From CAWCKS01 sp963763485 (GTDB taxonomy: Bacteria > Pseudomonadota > Alphaproteobacteria > Rhizobiales > Xanthobacteraceae), in contig CAVXOW010000006.1 in the NCBI GenBank assembly GCA_963763485.1, positions 1,054,001 through 1,118,000 of the forward strand: a DNA stretch of 64,000 bases. Direction: 5' to 3'. Positions within the stretch are counted from its first letter, which is position 1; each line of letters opens with the position of its first letter. The notes under the pieces were generated by a model. That model worked only from the letters and a program-made list of their open reading frames with translations, was not told where the DNA came from and searched no databases. This document shows positions 15,586 through 25,147 of the stretch, piece after piece. Made by a program: the position numbers and the translations under genes.

Positions 15586-17499
15586 ATGAATATGCTCGAC
15601 CAGGATTTGCGGCCGATCGACGCCGTGGCGCTGCAGAATTCGATCCGGCACGCCACGCGCCAGCTGCAGTCGTATCAGCAGAACGACGGCCACTGGGTGT
15701 TCGAGCTCGAAGCCGACGCCACCATCCCGTCCGAATATATCCTGTTCCGCCACTATCTCGCCGAGCCGGTGGATGCGGAACTCGAAGCGAAGTTCGCAAG
15801 ATATCTGCGCCGCATCCAGGGCGCGCACGGCGGCTGGCCACTGTTTCACGACGGCGCCTTCGACATGAGCGCCAGCGTGAAGGCTTACTTCGCGCTGAAG
15901 ATGATCGGCGACCCGATCGATGCGCCGCACATGGTGCGCGCGCGCGAGGCGATCCTGGCGCGCGGCGGTGCCGCCAACGTCAACGTGTTCACGCGCTTCC
16001 TGCTGACATTCTTCGACATCCTGACCTGGCGCAGCGTGCCGGTGCTGCCGATCGAGATCATGCTGCTGCCGCGCTGGTCGCCGTTTCATCTCTATCGGGT
16101 GTCGTACTGGGCCCGCACCACGATGGTGCCGCTGATGGTATTGGCGACGCTGAAGCCGAAGGCGCGAAATCCCAAGGGCATTCGCATCGATGAGCTGTTC
16201 CTGCAGTCGCCGGAGACAGTTGGCCTTGCCAAGCGCGCGCCGCACCAGAAGCTTGGATGGTTCCTGCTGTTTCGCGGCCTCGATGCGATCCTGCGCGTGA
16301 TCGAACCGTTCTTTCCGAAGAAACTGCGCCAGCGCGCGGTCGATCAAGCGCTCGCCTTCATCAAAGAGCGATTGAACGGCGAAGATGGCCTGGGCGCGAT
16401 CATTCCGCCGATGATCAACACGGTGATGATGTACGACACGCTGGGCTACGGCCCCGACTACGAGCCGCGGGCAACAACACGGCGCGGCATCGACAAGCTG
16501 ATCGTCTTCAACGGCGACGAAGCCTACTGCCAACCCTGCGTCTCACCGATCTGGGACACGGCGCTGACCTGTCATACCCTGCTGGAGGCGGGCGATGACG
16601 AATCCGTCGCGCGCGCCAAACGCGGGCTCGACTGGCTCAAGCCGAAGCAGGTGCTCGACGTGAAAGGCGACTGGGCCGCCAAGCGCCCCGACGTGCGGCC
16701 GGGCGGCTGGGCGTTCCAGTATGCCAACCCGCACTACCCCGACCTCGACGACACCGCCGTCGTCGTAATGGCGATGGACCGGATGCGTCGGCTCGACCAG
16801 AGCAAGGAGTACGACGGCGCGATCGACCGCGGCACCGAGTGGATCGAGGGCATGCAAAGCCGTGACGGCGGCTTCGCCGCTTTCGACGCCGACAATCTCG
16901 AGCACTATCTGAACAATATCCCGTTTTCCGATCACGCCGCGCTGCTCGATCCGCCGACCGAGGATGTGACCGCGCGTTGCATCTCCATGCTGGCGCAACT
17001 CGGGAAGACCGCCGCTACCAGCCCAGGAATCAGGCACGGCGTGGCGTATTTGCGACGCACCCAGATGGCCGAGGGGTCGTGGTACGGCCGCTGGGGCATA
17101 AACTACATCTACGGAACCTGGTCGGTGCTGTGTGCTCTAAATGCCGCAGGGGTCGATCGGTCGGACCCAATGATCCGCCGCGCCATCGATTGGCTGATCA
17201 GGATCCAGAACCCCGACGGCGGCTGGGGCGAGGACGGCGCGAGCTACAAGCTCGACTACAAGGCCTACGAACCGGCCCCGAGCACGGCTTCGCAGACGGC
17301 ATGGTCCTTGCTTGCGTTGATGGCGGGTGGCGAGGTAGACCATCCGACGGTGCGGAAAGGTGTTGCTTATCTGATGCAGTCCCAAAACAAACAGGGGGTT
17401 TGGGATGAGCAAAGGTACACAGCCACTGGCTTTCCAAGGGTGTTCTACTTACGCTATCATGGTTATCCGAAATTCTTCCCGCTTGTGGGCGCTGGCTAG
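15586..17499 (+). CDS. shc: squalene-hopene cyclase
   Basis: A 637-residue terpene cyclase, slightly shorter than the usual 650-680. The catalytic DxDDTA motif is at residues 386-391 (DLDDTA), with the proton-donating Asp expected at 388. Several QW repeats are visible, such as GHWVFELE, GAHGGWPLF, QSRDGGFAAFD, EGSWYGRWGINYIYGTW and PDGGWGEDG. It cyclises squalene to hopene/hopanol at the inner membrane. It is the hpnF position of the cluster. hpnG follows 48 bases later. Confidence 0.97.
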   Translation: MNMLDQDLRPIDAVALQNSIRHATRQLQSYQQNDGHWVFELEADATIPSEYILFRHYLAEPVDAELEAKFARYLRRIQGAHGGWPLFHDGAFDMSASVKAYFALKMIGDPIDAPHMVRAREAILARGGAANVNVFTRFLLTFFDILTWRSVPVLPIEIMLLPRWSPFHLYRVSYWARTTMVPLMVLATLKPKARNPKGIRIDELFLQSPETVGLAKRAPHQKLGWFLLFRGLDAILRVIEPFFPKKLRQRAVDQALAFIKERLNGEDGLGAIIPPMINTVMMYDTLGYGPDYEPRATTRRGIDKLIVFNGDEAYCQPCVSPIWDTALTCHTLLEAGDDESVARAKRGLDWLKPKQVLDVKGDWAAKRPDVRPGGWAFQYANPHYPDLDDTAVVVMAMDRMRRLDQSKEYDGAIDRGTEWIEGMQSRDGGFAAFDADNLEHYLNNIPFSDHAALLDPPTEDVTARCISMLAQLGKTAATSPGIRHGVAYLRRTQMAEGSWYGRWGINYIYGTWSVLCALNAAGVDRSDPMIRRAIDWLIRIQNPDGGWGEDGASYKLDYKAYEPAPSTASQTAWSLLALMAGGEVDHPTVRKGVAYLMQSQNKQGVWDEQRYTATGFPRVFYLRYHGYPKFFPLVGAG

Positions 17500-17547
17500 A
17501 TATCGGAATTTGCGGACGACCAACAGCAAGGCTGTAGGGGTGGGGAT

Positions 17548-18276
17548 GTGATTATTGGTGCGGCCCGGGGCGCCGCAAATGAGCGACTGCCAATCCTGAT
17601 CGTAACCGGTCTCCGGCAAGAAGCCCGGATCGCTGCGGGCCCGGGGATGACAGTGATTTGCAGTTCGAGCGACCCGAAGCAGCTGCGTGGCTTGCTGCGT
17701 GTGTTCGATCCCTCGGGGATTCGCGGCATTGTCAGTTTTGGCGTGGCCGGCGGCCTCGACCCGACCCTTGAATCCGGCGACGTCATCATAGCGACCGAAG
17801 TCGTGGCCGGTGGCCACCGCTGGCAGGCCGCAACGCCCCTGAAGGAAAACCTCGCTGCCACGCCGGGCCTCGACCGCAAGCGCGTCGTCGAAGGCATTCT
17901 GGCCGGCTCCGAGCACATCGTCGTCAGCACCCAGAGCAAGGCCGACTTGCGGCGGGTGACGAGAGCCTCCGCCGTCGACATGGAGAGCCATATCGCCGCC
18001 GACTACGCGTTCGAGAACGGGTTGCCGTTCGCGGCGCTGCGGGTGGTGGCTGATCCGGCCTCGCGCACCCTGCCCCAGGTCGCGGTGTCCGCGATCTCGC
18101 CGGACGGCAAGATCAACCCCTGGAAGGTCATGCGCGGCGTCGTGCGCCGCCCCCAAGCGATCCCCGACCTGATGCGGACCGCGCGGGACTTCAACCGTGC
18201 GATCGCCGGCCTACGCGGCTGTCGGGGTCTTCTTTTTGGCGGTAGCAACCACGGCCTCGTCCCGGCGAATTTCTGA
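17548..18276 (+). CDS. hpnG: HpnG, adenosylhopane nucleosidase/phosphorylase
   Basis: A 242-residue nucleoside-phosphorylase-fold protein. The motifs SFGVAGGLDPTLESGDVI (about residue 66) and ASAVDMESH (about residue 148) are those of the MTA/SAH nucleosidase-like family, with the purine-contact Asp-Met-Glu. In hopanoid synthesis HpnG removes adenine from adenosylhopane. The start is GTG at 17548 with a G-rich ribosome-binding site. Its last 66 bases overlap the 3' end of the opposing hpnH gene, so the two transcripts are antisense there. Confidence 0.93.
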   Translation: MIIGAARGAANERLPILIVTGLRQEARIAAGPGMTVICSSSDPKQLRGLLRVFDPSGIRGIVSFGVAGGLDPTLESGDVIIATEVVAGGHRWQAATPLKENLAATPGLDRKRVVEGILAGSEHIVVSTQSKADLRRVTRASAVDMESHIAADYAFENGLPFAALRVVADPASRTLPQVAVSAISPDGKINPWKVMRGVVRRPQAIPDLMRTARDFNRAIAGLRGCRGLLFGGSNHGLVPANF

Positions 18277-19366
18277 CAGCGTCTTCTGCACCTGCTGGGC
18301 GAAGACATACTGCGCCGGCCGCTGCTTCGAGAGATCGATCTCGGGCGCCATCGGCCCGGTGGTGCGGATACCCTTGAGCGCAATCCAGATCGCCCGCAGC
18401 GGATTTCTGACCGCGTCGATCGCCGCAGTCGGCTCGTAGCCGCAGTGCGCCATGCAATTCGCGCACTTTTCGTACTTGCCGGTGCCGTAGGAATCCCAGT
18501 CGGTGGTGTCCATCAGCTCCTTGAAGGTCTTCGCATAGCCTTCGCCGAGCAGATAGCACGGCTTCTGCCAGCCGAAGATGTTGCGCGCCGGCATACCCCA
18601 CGGCGTGCACTCGTAATCCTGGTTGCCGGCGAGGAAGTCCAGGAACAGCCCCGAGTGGAGGAAATTCCACTTTTTCCCTTTGCCGAGCGCGAACACGTCG
18701 CGGAATAGCCGCTTGGTCTTCTGCGCGGCTCAGGAAGTGCTCCTGGTCGGGCGCGCGTTCATAAGCATAGCCGGGCGACATCGACACCCCGACGCCGAGC
18801 TCGGAGCAGAAATCGAGAAATTTCGCGATATCGGCGGCGGCGTGGCCGTCGAAGATCGTGGCGTTCACATTGACGGCAAAGCCCTTGTCCTTGGCCGCCT
18901 TGATCGCCGACACGGCGCGATCGAACACGCCGGCCTGCGACACCGACTTGTCGTGATGGTCCTTTAGCCCGTCGAGGTGGACCGAAAAGAACAGGAACGG
19001 CGACGGCTCGAACAGATGAAGCTTCTTCTCCAGCAGCAGCGCGTTGGTGCAGAGCGAGACGAATTTCTTGCGCGCAACGAGCCCGCGCACGATCTCGCCG
19101 ATCTCCTTGTGGATCAGCGGCTCGCCGCCGGGGATCGCCACCATCGGCGCGCCACACTCCTCGGCGGCGTCCCAGCACTCCTGCGCGCTCATGCGCCGAT
19201 TGAGGATCGCATCCGGATAGTCGATCTTGCCGCAACCAACGCACGCCAGATTGCAGCGAAACAACGGCTCCAGCATCAGCACGAGCGGGTAACGCTTTCG
19301 GCCAAGCAGCTTCTGCTTGAACATGTACCCGCCGATGCGCAGTTCCTTGTGGAACGGAATTCCCAT
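18211..19366 (-). pseudogene. hpnH: HpnH radical SAM adenosylhopane synthase, frameshifted
   Basis: The N-terminal two thirds are read in one frame and contain the radical-SAM cluster motif CNLACVGC (about residue 49) and the IPGGEPLIHKEI segment. After EHFLSR, near 18724, the family sequence continues in another frame (KTKRLFRDVFALG, then CANCMAHCGYEP). The span is 1156 bases, one more than a multiple of three, and removing one base gives a normal 384-residue HpnH. HpnH joins diploptene and adenosine to form adenosylhopane, the first side-chain step. The shift is either a real mutation or a base-calling insertion. The start at 19366 fits the family N-terminus (MGIPFHKELRIGGY) and has GGAAG upstream. 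Confidence 0.88.
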
Positions 19367-20315
19367 TACGCTTGTCTTCCCAATGTGACGAACCAACTCC
19401 ACCGGCTAACCCGACCGGCAGTCGGAACTCGTTTGTGTCTCTCGCTTGCCCCCGCAGCCTGAACGGCGCGAGTCGATTTGGATGTCAGAGCTTCAAAAAG
19501 CCATGACCCGAATTCTTATCGGCGCGTATCGCGCCGTACCCCGTACTGATCCCCTCCGTCGCCAACCCCTCGAACCGCCCGGCCGGCCGCCCCTGAACTA
19601 GATAGTCCGCAACGCGGGCTTCGGTTCGATCACCAAAAAGCGATTTAAATCCGAAAATTCGCTCGCGCCAACTATCCTTGGCGAACTCCTTGGCGAATAT
19701 CGGGACGCTGTTGCGCTGCGGCCCCCGACTGCCGACTTAGCTTCGCTTAGCAGAAATCGAGCAGAGGTGGACTGGAATATGCGTAAATCTGCCCTGCAAG
19801 CAGCCCCCTGGCGGCCGGTCAGAAGGATCGGGTCGGCGTCCCGCAACAGATATTTCTTATTTAAGATCAATATCTTAAAAGACTCGCACGAGCGTTTGGG
19901 GTGCAGTTAACCTTGTCGCCGCCCAGCCGAAGGAAGTCACCTTCCGGTGAGCAGTCCTGCCAGTGATGCAGTCCTTGCGGCCCAATTCAGGGTTCCGCCC
20001 TTGCATTCTTCGCATAGTTGCGTTCCTCCGTTGCCGCGGGACGCAAAGCTTTGCTCGACAGCCTGCTGCCCAGGGCCTAAGCCTCCCCCTAATTCCGTCA
20101 CAATTAGCGAAGGATTTGTCGGCCTGAACTTTTGCGATGCATCAGGAGACCCACCAACGAGACTGCGACACGTCAACAGTCTCAGGGACATCGCTGGAAC
20201 ATCAACGGCACTGCGCTAAGGCCCTTCCTCCGGGCGCATCCGCACGCTAACGCGGCCCGCCCAGTGCCGAGGCCGACGTTCCGTCGCAACGTGGCCGCCC
20301 AGAACAGGAAAGAAC
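19367..20315. other. 949-base gene-free divergent region between hpnH and hpnN
   Basis: No convincing gene is present; the open frames here start at TTG or GTG without ribosome-binding sites and have atypical composition. It holds a GC hairpin (CGGCGCG-TAT-CGCGCCG, 19520-19536), an AT-rich palindrome at 19860-19879 and a CTAATT/AATTAG pair at 20089-20107. As the upstream region of two divergent hopanoid genes it should contain both promoters, and a small RNA is possible. Confidence 0.6.
19860..19879. promoter_or_regulatory. AT-rich palindrome, candidate operator or hairpin
   Basis: TTTAAGAT and ATCTTAAA (8 bases each, 4-base loop) form a perfect inverted repeat in an unusually AT-rich patch inside the hpnH-hpnN divergent region. 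It could be a regulator site or a weak hairpin. Confidence 0.35.
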
Positions 20316-22923
20316 GTGCTCAAGAGAATCGTCGTTCTGTTGGTCGGAGCTTGCGTCCGATTTCCGAAAACGACCGTCCTGATCGGCCTTGTGCTGGCCG
20401 TCGCAGCCAGCGCCTATACTGCGCGCAACTTCGCCATCAATACCGACATCAGCCAGATGATCGCGCCGAACCTCGATTGGCGGCAGCGCGAGATCGGCTT
20501 CGAGGAAGCCTTCCCCGGGAGCCACGACACTATCATTGCGGTGGTCGAGGCTCCCACGGCCGAATTCACCAAGCTGGCCAGTGACGCCCTGGAGCAGCGT
20601 CTGCACAGGGACGAGCGTTTCCTGTCGATCCAGAACATCGCGGGCAGTGAGTTCTTTGCGAAGAACGGCCTCTTGTTCCTGTCGACCGAGGAGGTCAAGA
20701 AGACCGCTGACCAGCTTGCCAAGGCCGAGCCATTGGTCGGCTCGGTGTCGACTGATCCGAGCCTGCGCGGACTGACCGACGCGCTGGCGTCGGTGCTCGC
20801 CGGCATCAAGCGCGGCGAGGTGAAGATCGACGATCTCGCCAGGCCGTTGACCTATATCTCCAACTCCGTCGAGCACGCGACGAAGACCGGCAAAGGTGTG
20901 TTCTCGTGGCGCGAACTGATCAATGGCAAACCGGTGCCGGCATCGGAGCGCCGCGCGTTCCTCCGCATCAAGCCGGTGCTTGATTTCAAGGCACTCGAGC
21001 CCGGCCAGGCCGCCGCCGAGGCGATCCGCACTGCGGCGCGCGACCTTCACCTTGCCGAGCAATATGGCGCCCGCGTGCGATTGACCGGGCCGGTCCCGAT
21101 CTCGAATGAGGAGTTCGGCACTGTAAAAGATGGCGCCGCGGTCAACGCGACCGCAACCGTCTGCGTTGTGCTCTTCATCCTCTGGCTGGCGCTACGCTCG
21201 CCGAAGATCATCGGCGCCGTGTTCATAACCCTGGCAATAGGTCTGAGCATCACGACCGCGCTTGGCCTCGTCATGGTCCACGCCTTCAACCCGATATCGG
21301 TGGCGTTCGCGGTGCTGTTCGTCGGCCTCGGCGTCGACTTCGGCATCCAGTACAGTGTTCGCTATCGCGCCGAGCGCTTCCAGTACCGACGATCTGCAAC
21401 TCGCCCTTGTGAAGGCCGGCGAATATTCGGCGGTGCCGCTATCGCTGGCCGCTGTCGCGACCGCCTGCGGCTTCCTCTCGTTCCTGCCGACCAACTATCA
21501 AGGCGTTTCCGAGCTCGGCAAGATCGCCGGCGTCGGCATGCTGGTTGCGTTTACCGGCAGTATCACCATGCTGCCTGCTCTGCTGCGGATCTTCAATCCG
21601 CCCGGCGAGAGCGCCGACCTCGGCTTTGCCGCGCTGGCGCCGATCGACACGTTCATGGAACGGCATCGGATTCCGATCGTCGTTGCGACACTTGGACTGG
21701 CGCTGCTCGGCACACCGCTGTTGTATTTCCTGCAGTTCGATTTCAACCCGATCAACCTTCGCAACCCGCACGTCGAGTCGATCGCGACCTATCTCGATCT
21801 GCGCAGCGACCCGAACGCCGACACCAACACGGTCGACGTGGTGGCGCCCTCCCATGACGCGGCCAAGCGGATCGCGGAAAAGCTCGCAGCGGTACCCGAG
21901 GTGGCGCGCGTGCGCTCGGTCGACAGCTTCATCCCCGCCGATCAGGACACCAAGCTGGCCGCGATCCACGAGGCCGCGGAAAAGCTCGAGCCGACGCTTG
22001 CCGAAGCGAAGATCGACGCGCCGACCGATGACGACAACATCGAGGCGCTGAAGACCACGGCCAACCTGATGAATCAGATTGTTGCCGCGAACAAGGCTGG
22101 GCCCGGCGTCAGTGCGATTGACCGGCTCTCCCACCTGATGCTGGCGCTCGCCAACTCCAACGAGGCGACGCGCAACAAGATGCAGGAGATGTTTGTCACG
22201 CCGCTGAACGTGACGTTGCAGCAGATTTCAAGCTCGCTGCACGCGGAGCCGGTCACGCTGAAGACATTACCGCCCGACCTGCTGCGCGACTGGGTCACCG
22301 CGGACGGTCGTTACCACGTCGAGGCCTCACCGAAGGGTGACCCGAACGACAACAACACCCTGCGCAAGTTCGCCGCGGCGGTGCTTGCCGCCGAGCCGAC
22401 GGCGATCAACGGACCGATCTCGATTCTCGAGGCCGGCCGAACAATCTCGTTCGCCTTTATCGAGGCAGGTGGATGGGCGCTGGTGTCGATCGCGGTGCTG
22501 CTGTGGATCGTGCTCCGCCGCTTCACCGACGTCCTGATGACGCTGGTGCCATTGCTTCTTGCCGGCGTGGTGACGCTCGAAATTTGCGTGCTGATCGGCC
22601 TGCCGATGAACTTCGCCAACATCGTCGCGTTACCGCTGCTGCTTGGCGTCGGCGTCGCGTTCAAGATCTATTACGTCACCGCCTGGCGCGCCGGGCAGAC
22701 CAACCTGTTGCAATCGAGCCTGACGCACGCGGTGTTCTTCAGCGCGATGGCCACGGCAACCGCGTTCGGCAGCCTCTGGCTGTCGAGCCATCCCGGCACG
22801 TCGAGCATGGGCAAGCTGCTGGCGCTGTCGCTGGTGACAACGCTGGCAGCCGCCGTGCTGTTTCAGCCTCTGCTAATGGGACGCCCGCGGAACCTGGGCG
22901 TTGACGGGAGTAGTGGCGGGTAG
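20316..22923 (+). pseudogene. hpnN: HpnN hopanoid-transporting RND protein, frameshifted
   Basis: The first 355 residues (GTG start at 20316, with AGGAAAG upstream) carry an N-terminal membrane helix, a periplasmic loop and transmembrane segments up to FGIQYSVRYRAERF. Near 21384 (CCAGTACCGAC) the frame shifts, and the rest (TDDLQLALVKAGEYSAVPLSL to the end) is read in the next frame. The 2608-base span is one base over a multiple of three; dropping one base gives an 868-residue RND-family protein with the usual two halves of membrane helices. HpnN moves hopanoids to the outer membrane. The last 51 bases overlap the opposing DUF2147 gene. Confidence 0.88.
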
Positions 22924-23463
22924 CGCACCGGGAATCGTCGGACAGATTTCAGCGTCCGGATCCTTGGTGAAGTCGATTACCTTCGGCACGCCGGCCGGTT
23001 GCTTTTTCGGCGCGACCTTCTGGTTTGTGGCCTTGCCCTGGGTTGCCGGCGGTGTGGGATCGACAACCCGGGTCCAGGTCACCGTCTTGCACAGGAACGA
23101 AATCAGGCAGCCCTTCATGTTCAGGGTCTGCTCGTCCGGCGAGCTGACTGTCGCGTCGTACTGCTTGCCGTCCTGCGCATTGTAAACCTTGCCGGACCAT
23201 TCGGTCTGCTGCGCATTTGCTTTCATGCCGAGCAGGATTGCCGAACCGAGTAGCGGCCGGTCGCGCAATGCAGCATCGGGATTATAAGTGTCGCGGCCGG
23301 AAACTTTTTCCCAGGAGATCACGCCCCACAGGGCCGATCCGCAATCAACGATCCTGATCTGGGCGGTCTGTTCTTCCACCAGCCAATTGCCTAGTGGGCT
23401 GGCAGCGGCGGCGGGCGCCAGTGTGGCCAGCAGAACGAACCCCGAAAAACCTATTTTTCGCAT
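22873..23463 (-). CDS. DUF2147 domain-containing exported protein
   Basis: A 196-residue protein with a signal peptide (residues 1-20, ending PAAAAS). The mature start SPLGNWLVEEQTAQIRIVDCGSALWGVISW is characteristic of DUF2147, followed by GKVYNAQDGKQYDATVS and the MKGCLISFLCKTVTWTRV segment with two cysteines. The C-terminal third is Pro/Lys-rich and low in complexity. Function is unknown. It lies inside the hopanoid locus on the opposite strand, between hpnN and hpnO, overlapping the hpnN 3' end and facing away from hpnO; an envelope role alongside hopanoids is only inference. Confidence 0.85.
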   Translation of the reverse strand: MRKIGFSGFVLLATLAPAAAASPLGNWLVEEQTAQIRIVDCGSALWGVISWEKVSGRDTYNPDAALRDRPLLGSAILLGMKANAQQTEWSGKVYNAQDGKQYDATVSSPDEQTLNMKGCLISFLCKTVTWTRVVDPTPPATQGKATNQKVAPKKQPAGVPKVIDFTKDPDAEICPTIPGALPATTPVNAQVPRASH

Positions 23464-23539
23464 GCGGTACGTTATCCTATTTACTTGCGTCGATTTCTCG
23501 ACAATCGTTTGATTCCGAGGGGGAAAATCGTCGCATTTC

Positions 23540-23566
23540 TCGTTGTACCAGAAGATGATACAACGA
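23540..23566. promoter_or_regulatory. inverted repeat TCGTTGTA-N11-TACAACGA upstream of hpnO
   Basis: Two perfect 8-base inverted arms are separated by 11 bases, so their centres are about two helical turns apart. The site lies 32 bases ahead of the hpnO start and in the divergent gap with the DUF2147 gene. It may be an operator or a leader hairpin. Confidence 0.4.
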
Positions 23567-23598
23567 TTGGCACGATAACAAAGCAAAAGTATGTACGA

Positions 23599-25020
23599 AT
23601 GACGGGTGGAAATCTGGACATCCCAGGGATCGTTGCTGCGCGCGAGTCCGAGCGCGACACGCTCCATACGCGCTATCTCAACGAACAACTCGTGCGCGTG
23701 CTGCGAACGATCGGGTTCGACGTCGGGTTCAAGCGCGGCCAGGGCCAGTACCTCTATGATCGCGATGACCGGCGTTACCTCGACCTGTTGAGCGGCTTCG
23801 GGGTCTTTGCCATCGGCCGCAATCATCCGACCGTGCGTGATGCACTGAAGAGCGTGCTGGACAGCGACTTTCCAAACCTCGTGCAGATGGATGTCTCGGT
23901 GCTGGCGGGCGTCCTGTCGGAGCAGCTTCTGAATTATGTGCCCTACCTCGACAAGGCGTTCTTCGCGAACTCCGGCACCGAGTGCGTCGAGGCTGCGATC
24001 AAGTTCGCACGCGGCGCTACCGGACGCCCCGGCATTCTGTACGCCGGGCACGCCTATCACGGCCTGACCTACGGAGCGCTGTCGCTGACCGACGACAAGA
24101 ATTTCCGCGGCGGCTTCGAGCCGCTGCTGCCGGGCTGCAAGGCGGTCCCATTCAATAATCTTGCTGCCCTGGAGCGCGAATTGTCGACGCGGCAGGTCGC
24201 GGCGTTCGTGGTCGAGCCGATCCAGGGCAAGGGCGTCAACATGCCCACGGACGACTTCCTGCCCGAAGCTGCGGCGTTATGTCGCCGCTACGGCACGCTG
24301 CTGGTCGCCGACGAGATTCAGACTGGCCTCGGGCGCACGGGGCGCTTCACGGCCGTCGAGCACTGGAACGTCGAGCCGGACATGGTGCTGCTGTCGAAGT
24401 CGCTATCAGGCGGCCACGTCCCGGTGGGCGCACTGCTGACCCGCAAATGGATTTTCGACAAGATTTTCGACCGCATGGATCGGGCGGTGGTGCACGGCTC
24501 GACATTTGCGAAGAACGATCTCGCAATGGCCGCCGGGATCGCAACACTCGAGGTGTTGAAATCCGAGCGATTGATCGAGCGCGCCGACGCGCTCGGCACC
24601 CGCCTGATCAAGAATCTCTCCGCCATGATCCCGCGTTACGAGCTCCTGAAGGAGGTTCGCGGCAAGGGCATGATGATCGGGCTCGAATTCGGCGCGCCGA
24701 AATCGCTGGCGTTGAAGGCGTCATGGAACGTGCTGGAGACGGCCAGCGAAGGCTTGTTCTGCCAGCTCATCACCATCCCGCTGTTCAAGGATCACCAGAT
24801 CCTGACCCAGGTGGCGGGCCATGCCAGCCACACCATCAAGATCCTGCCGCCGCTGACGATCACGGAAAGCGACTGCAAGTGGATCGAGGATTCCTTTGCC
24901 GCCGTGATCGCCGGTGCGCATCGCGTGCCCGGCGCGGTCTGGTCGCTCGGCAAGACGCTGATCGACAACGCTGTGCGCGTGCGCTCGCCGGCCCGTCAGA
25001 AGGCCTCGGCGCAGGCCTGA
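23599..25020 (+). CDS. hpnO: HpnO, aminobacteriohopanetriol aminotransferase
   Basis: A 473-residue class-III PLP aminotransferase. The motifs FFANSGTECVEAAIKFAR, VVEPIQGKGVNMP, LLVADEIQTGLGRTG and LLSKSLSGGHVPVG are present; the PLP-binding lysine is at about residue 267. In hopanoid synthesis HpnO converts the terminal hydroxyl-derived carbonyl to the amine of aminobacteriohopanetriol. The start at 23599 (MTGGNLDIPG) is preferred to the longer frame open from 23485, which runs through a palindrome. It is the last hopanoid gene of this locus. Confidence 0.9.
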   Translation: MTGGNLDIPGIVAARESERDTLHTRYLNEQLVRVLRTIGFDVGFKRGQGQYLYDRDDRRYLDLLSGFGVFAIGRNHPTVRDALKSVLDSDFPNLVQMDVSVLAGVLSEQLLNYVPYLDKAFFANSGTECVEAAIKFARGATGRPGILYAGHAYHGLTYGALSLTDDKNFRGGFEPLLPGCKAVPFNNLAALERELSTRQVAAFVVEPIQGKGVNMPTDDFLPEAAALCRRYGTLLVADEIQTGLGRTGRFTAVEHWNVEPDMVLLSKSLSGGHVPVGALLTRKWIFDKIFDRMDRAVVHGSTFAKNDLAMAAGIATLEVLKSERLIERADALGTRLIKNLSAMIPRYELLKEVRGKGMMIGLEFGAPKSLALKASWNVLETASEGLFCQLITIPLFKDHQILTQVAGHASHTIKILPPLTITESDCKWIEDSFAAVIAGAHRVPGAVWSLGKTLIDNAVRVRSPARQKASAQA

Positions 25021-25147
25021 CGGCCACAACTTCCGCTCGTCCGTACGGACGTGGGGATGCTGGCTTGCCAAAAACCTCGGCCGTCTTCATGGCTTCTGGA
25101 GTCCCGCTTGTGCGGGAATGAGCGGAGAGCATGTCAGCGAAGGAGCG

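Noticed and set aside
19610..19640. Possible tRNA arm (GGTTCGATC)
   Set aside because: No acceptor or anticodon stem could be built around it.
19598..19870. 90-residue reverse-strand open frame between hpnH and hpnN
   Set aside because: It begins at a TTG inside a palindrome, has no ribosome-binding site and no recognisable sequence. I treat it as chance.
19947..20219. 90-residue forward open frame in the same region
   Set aside because: It begins at GTG without a ribosome-binding site and has unusual Ser/Pro/Cys content; more likely noncoding.
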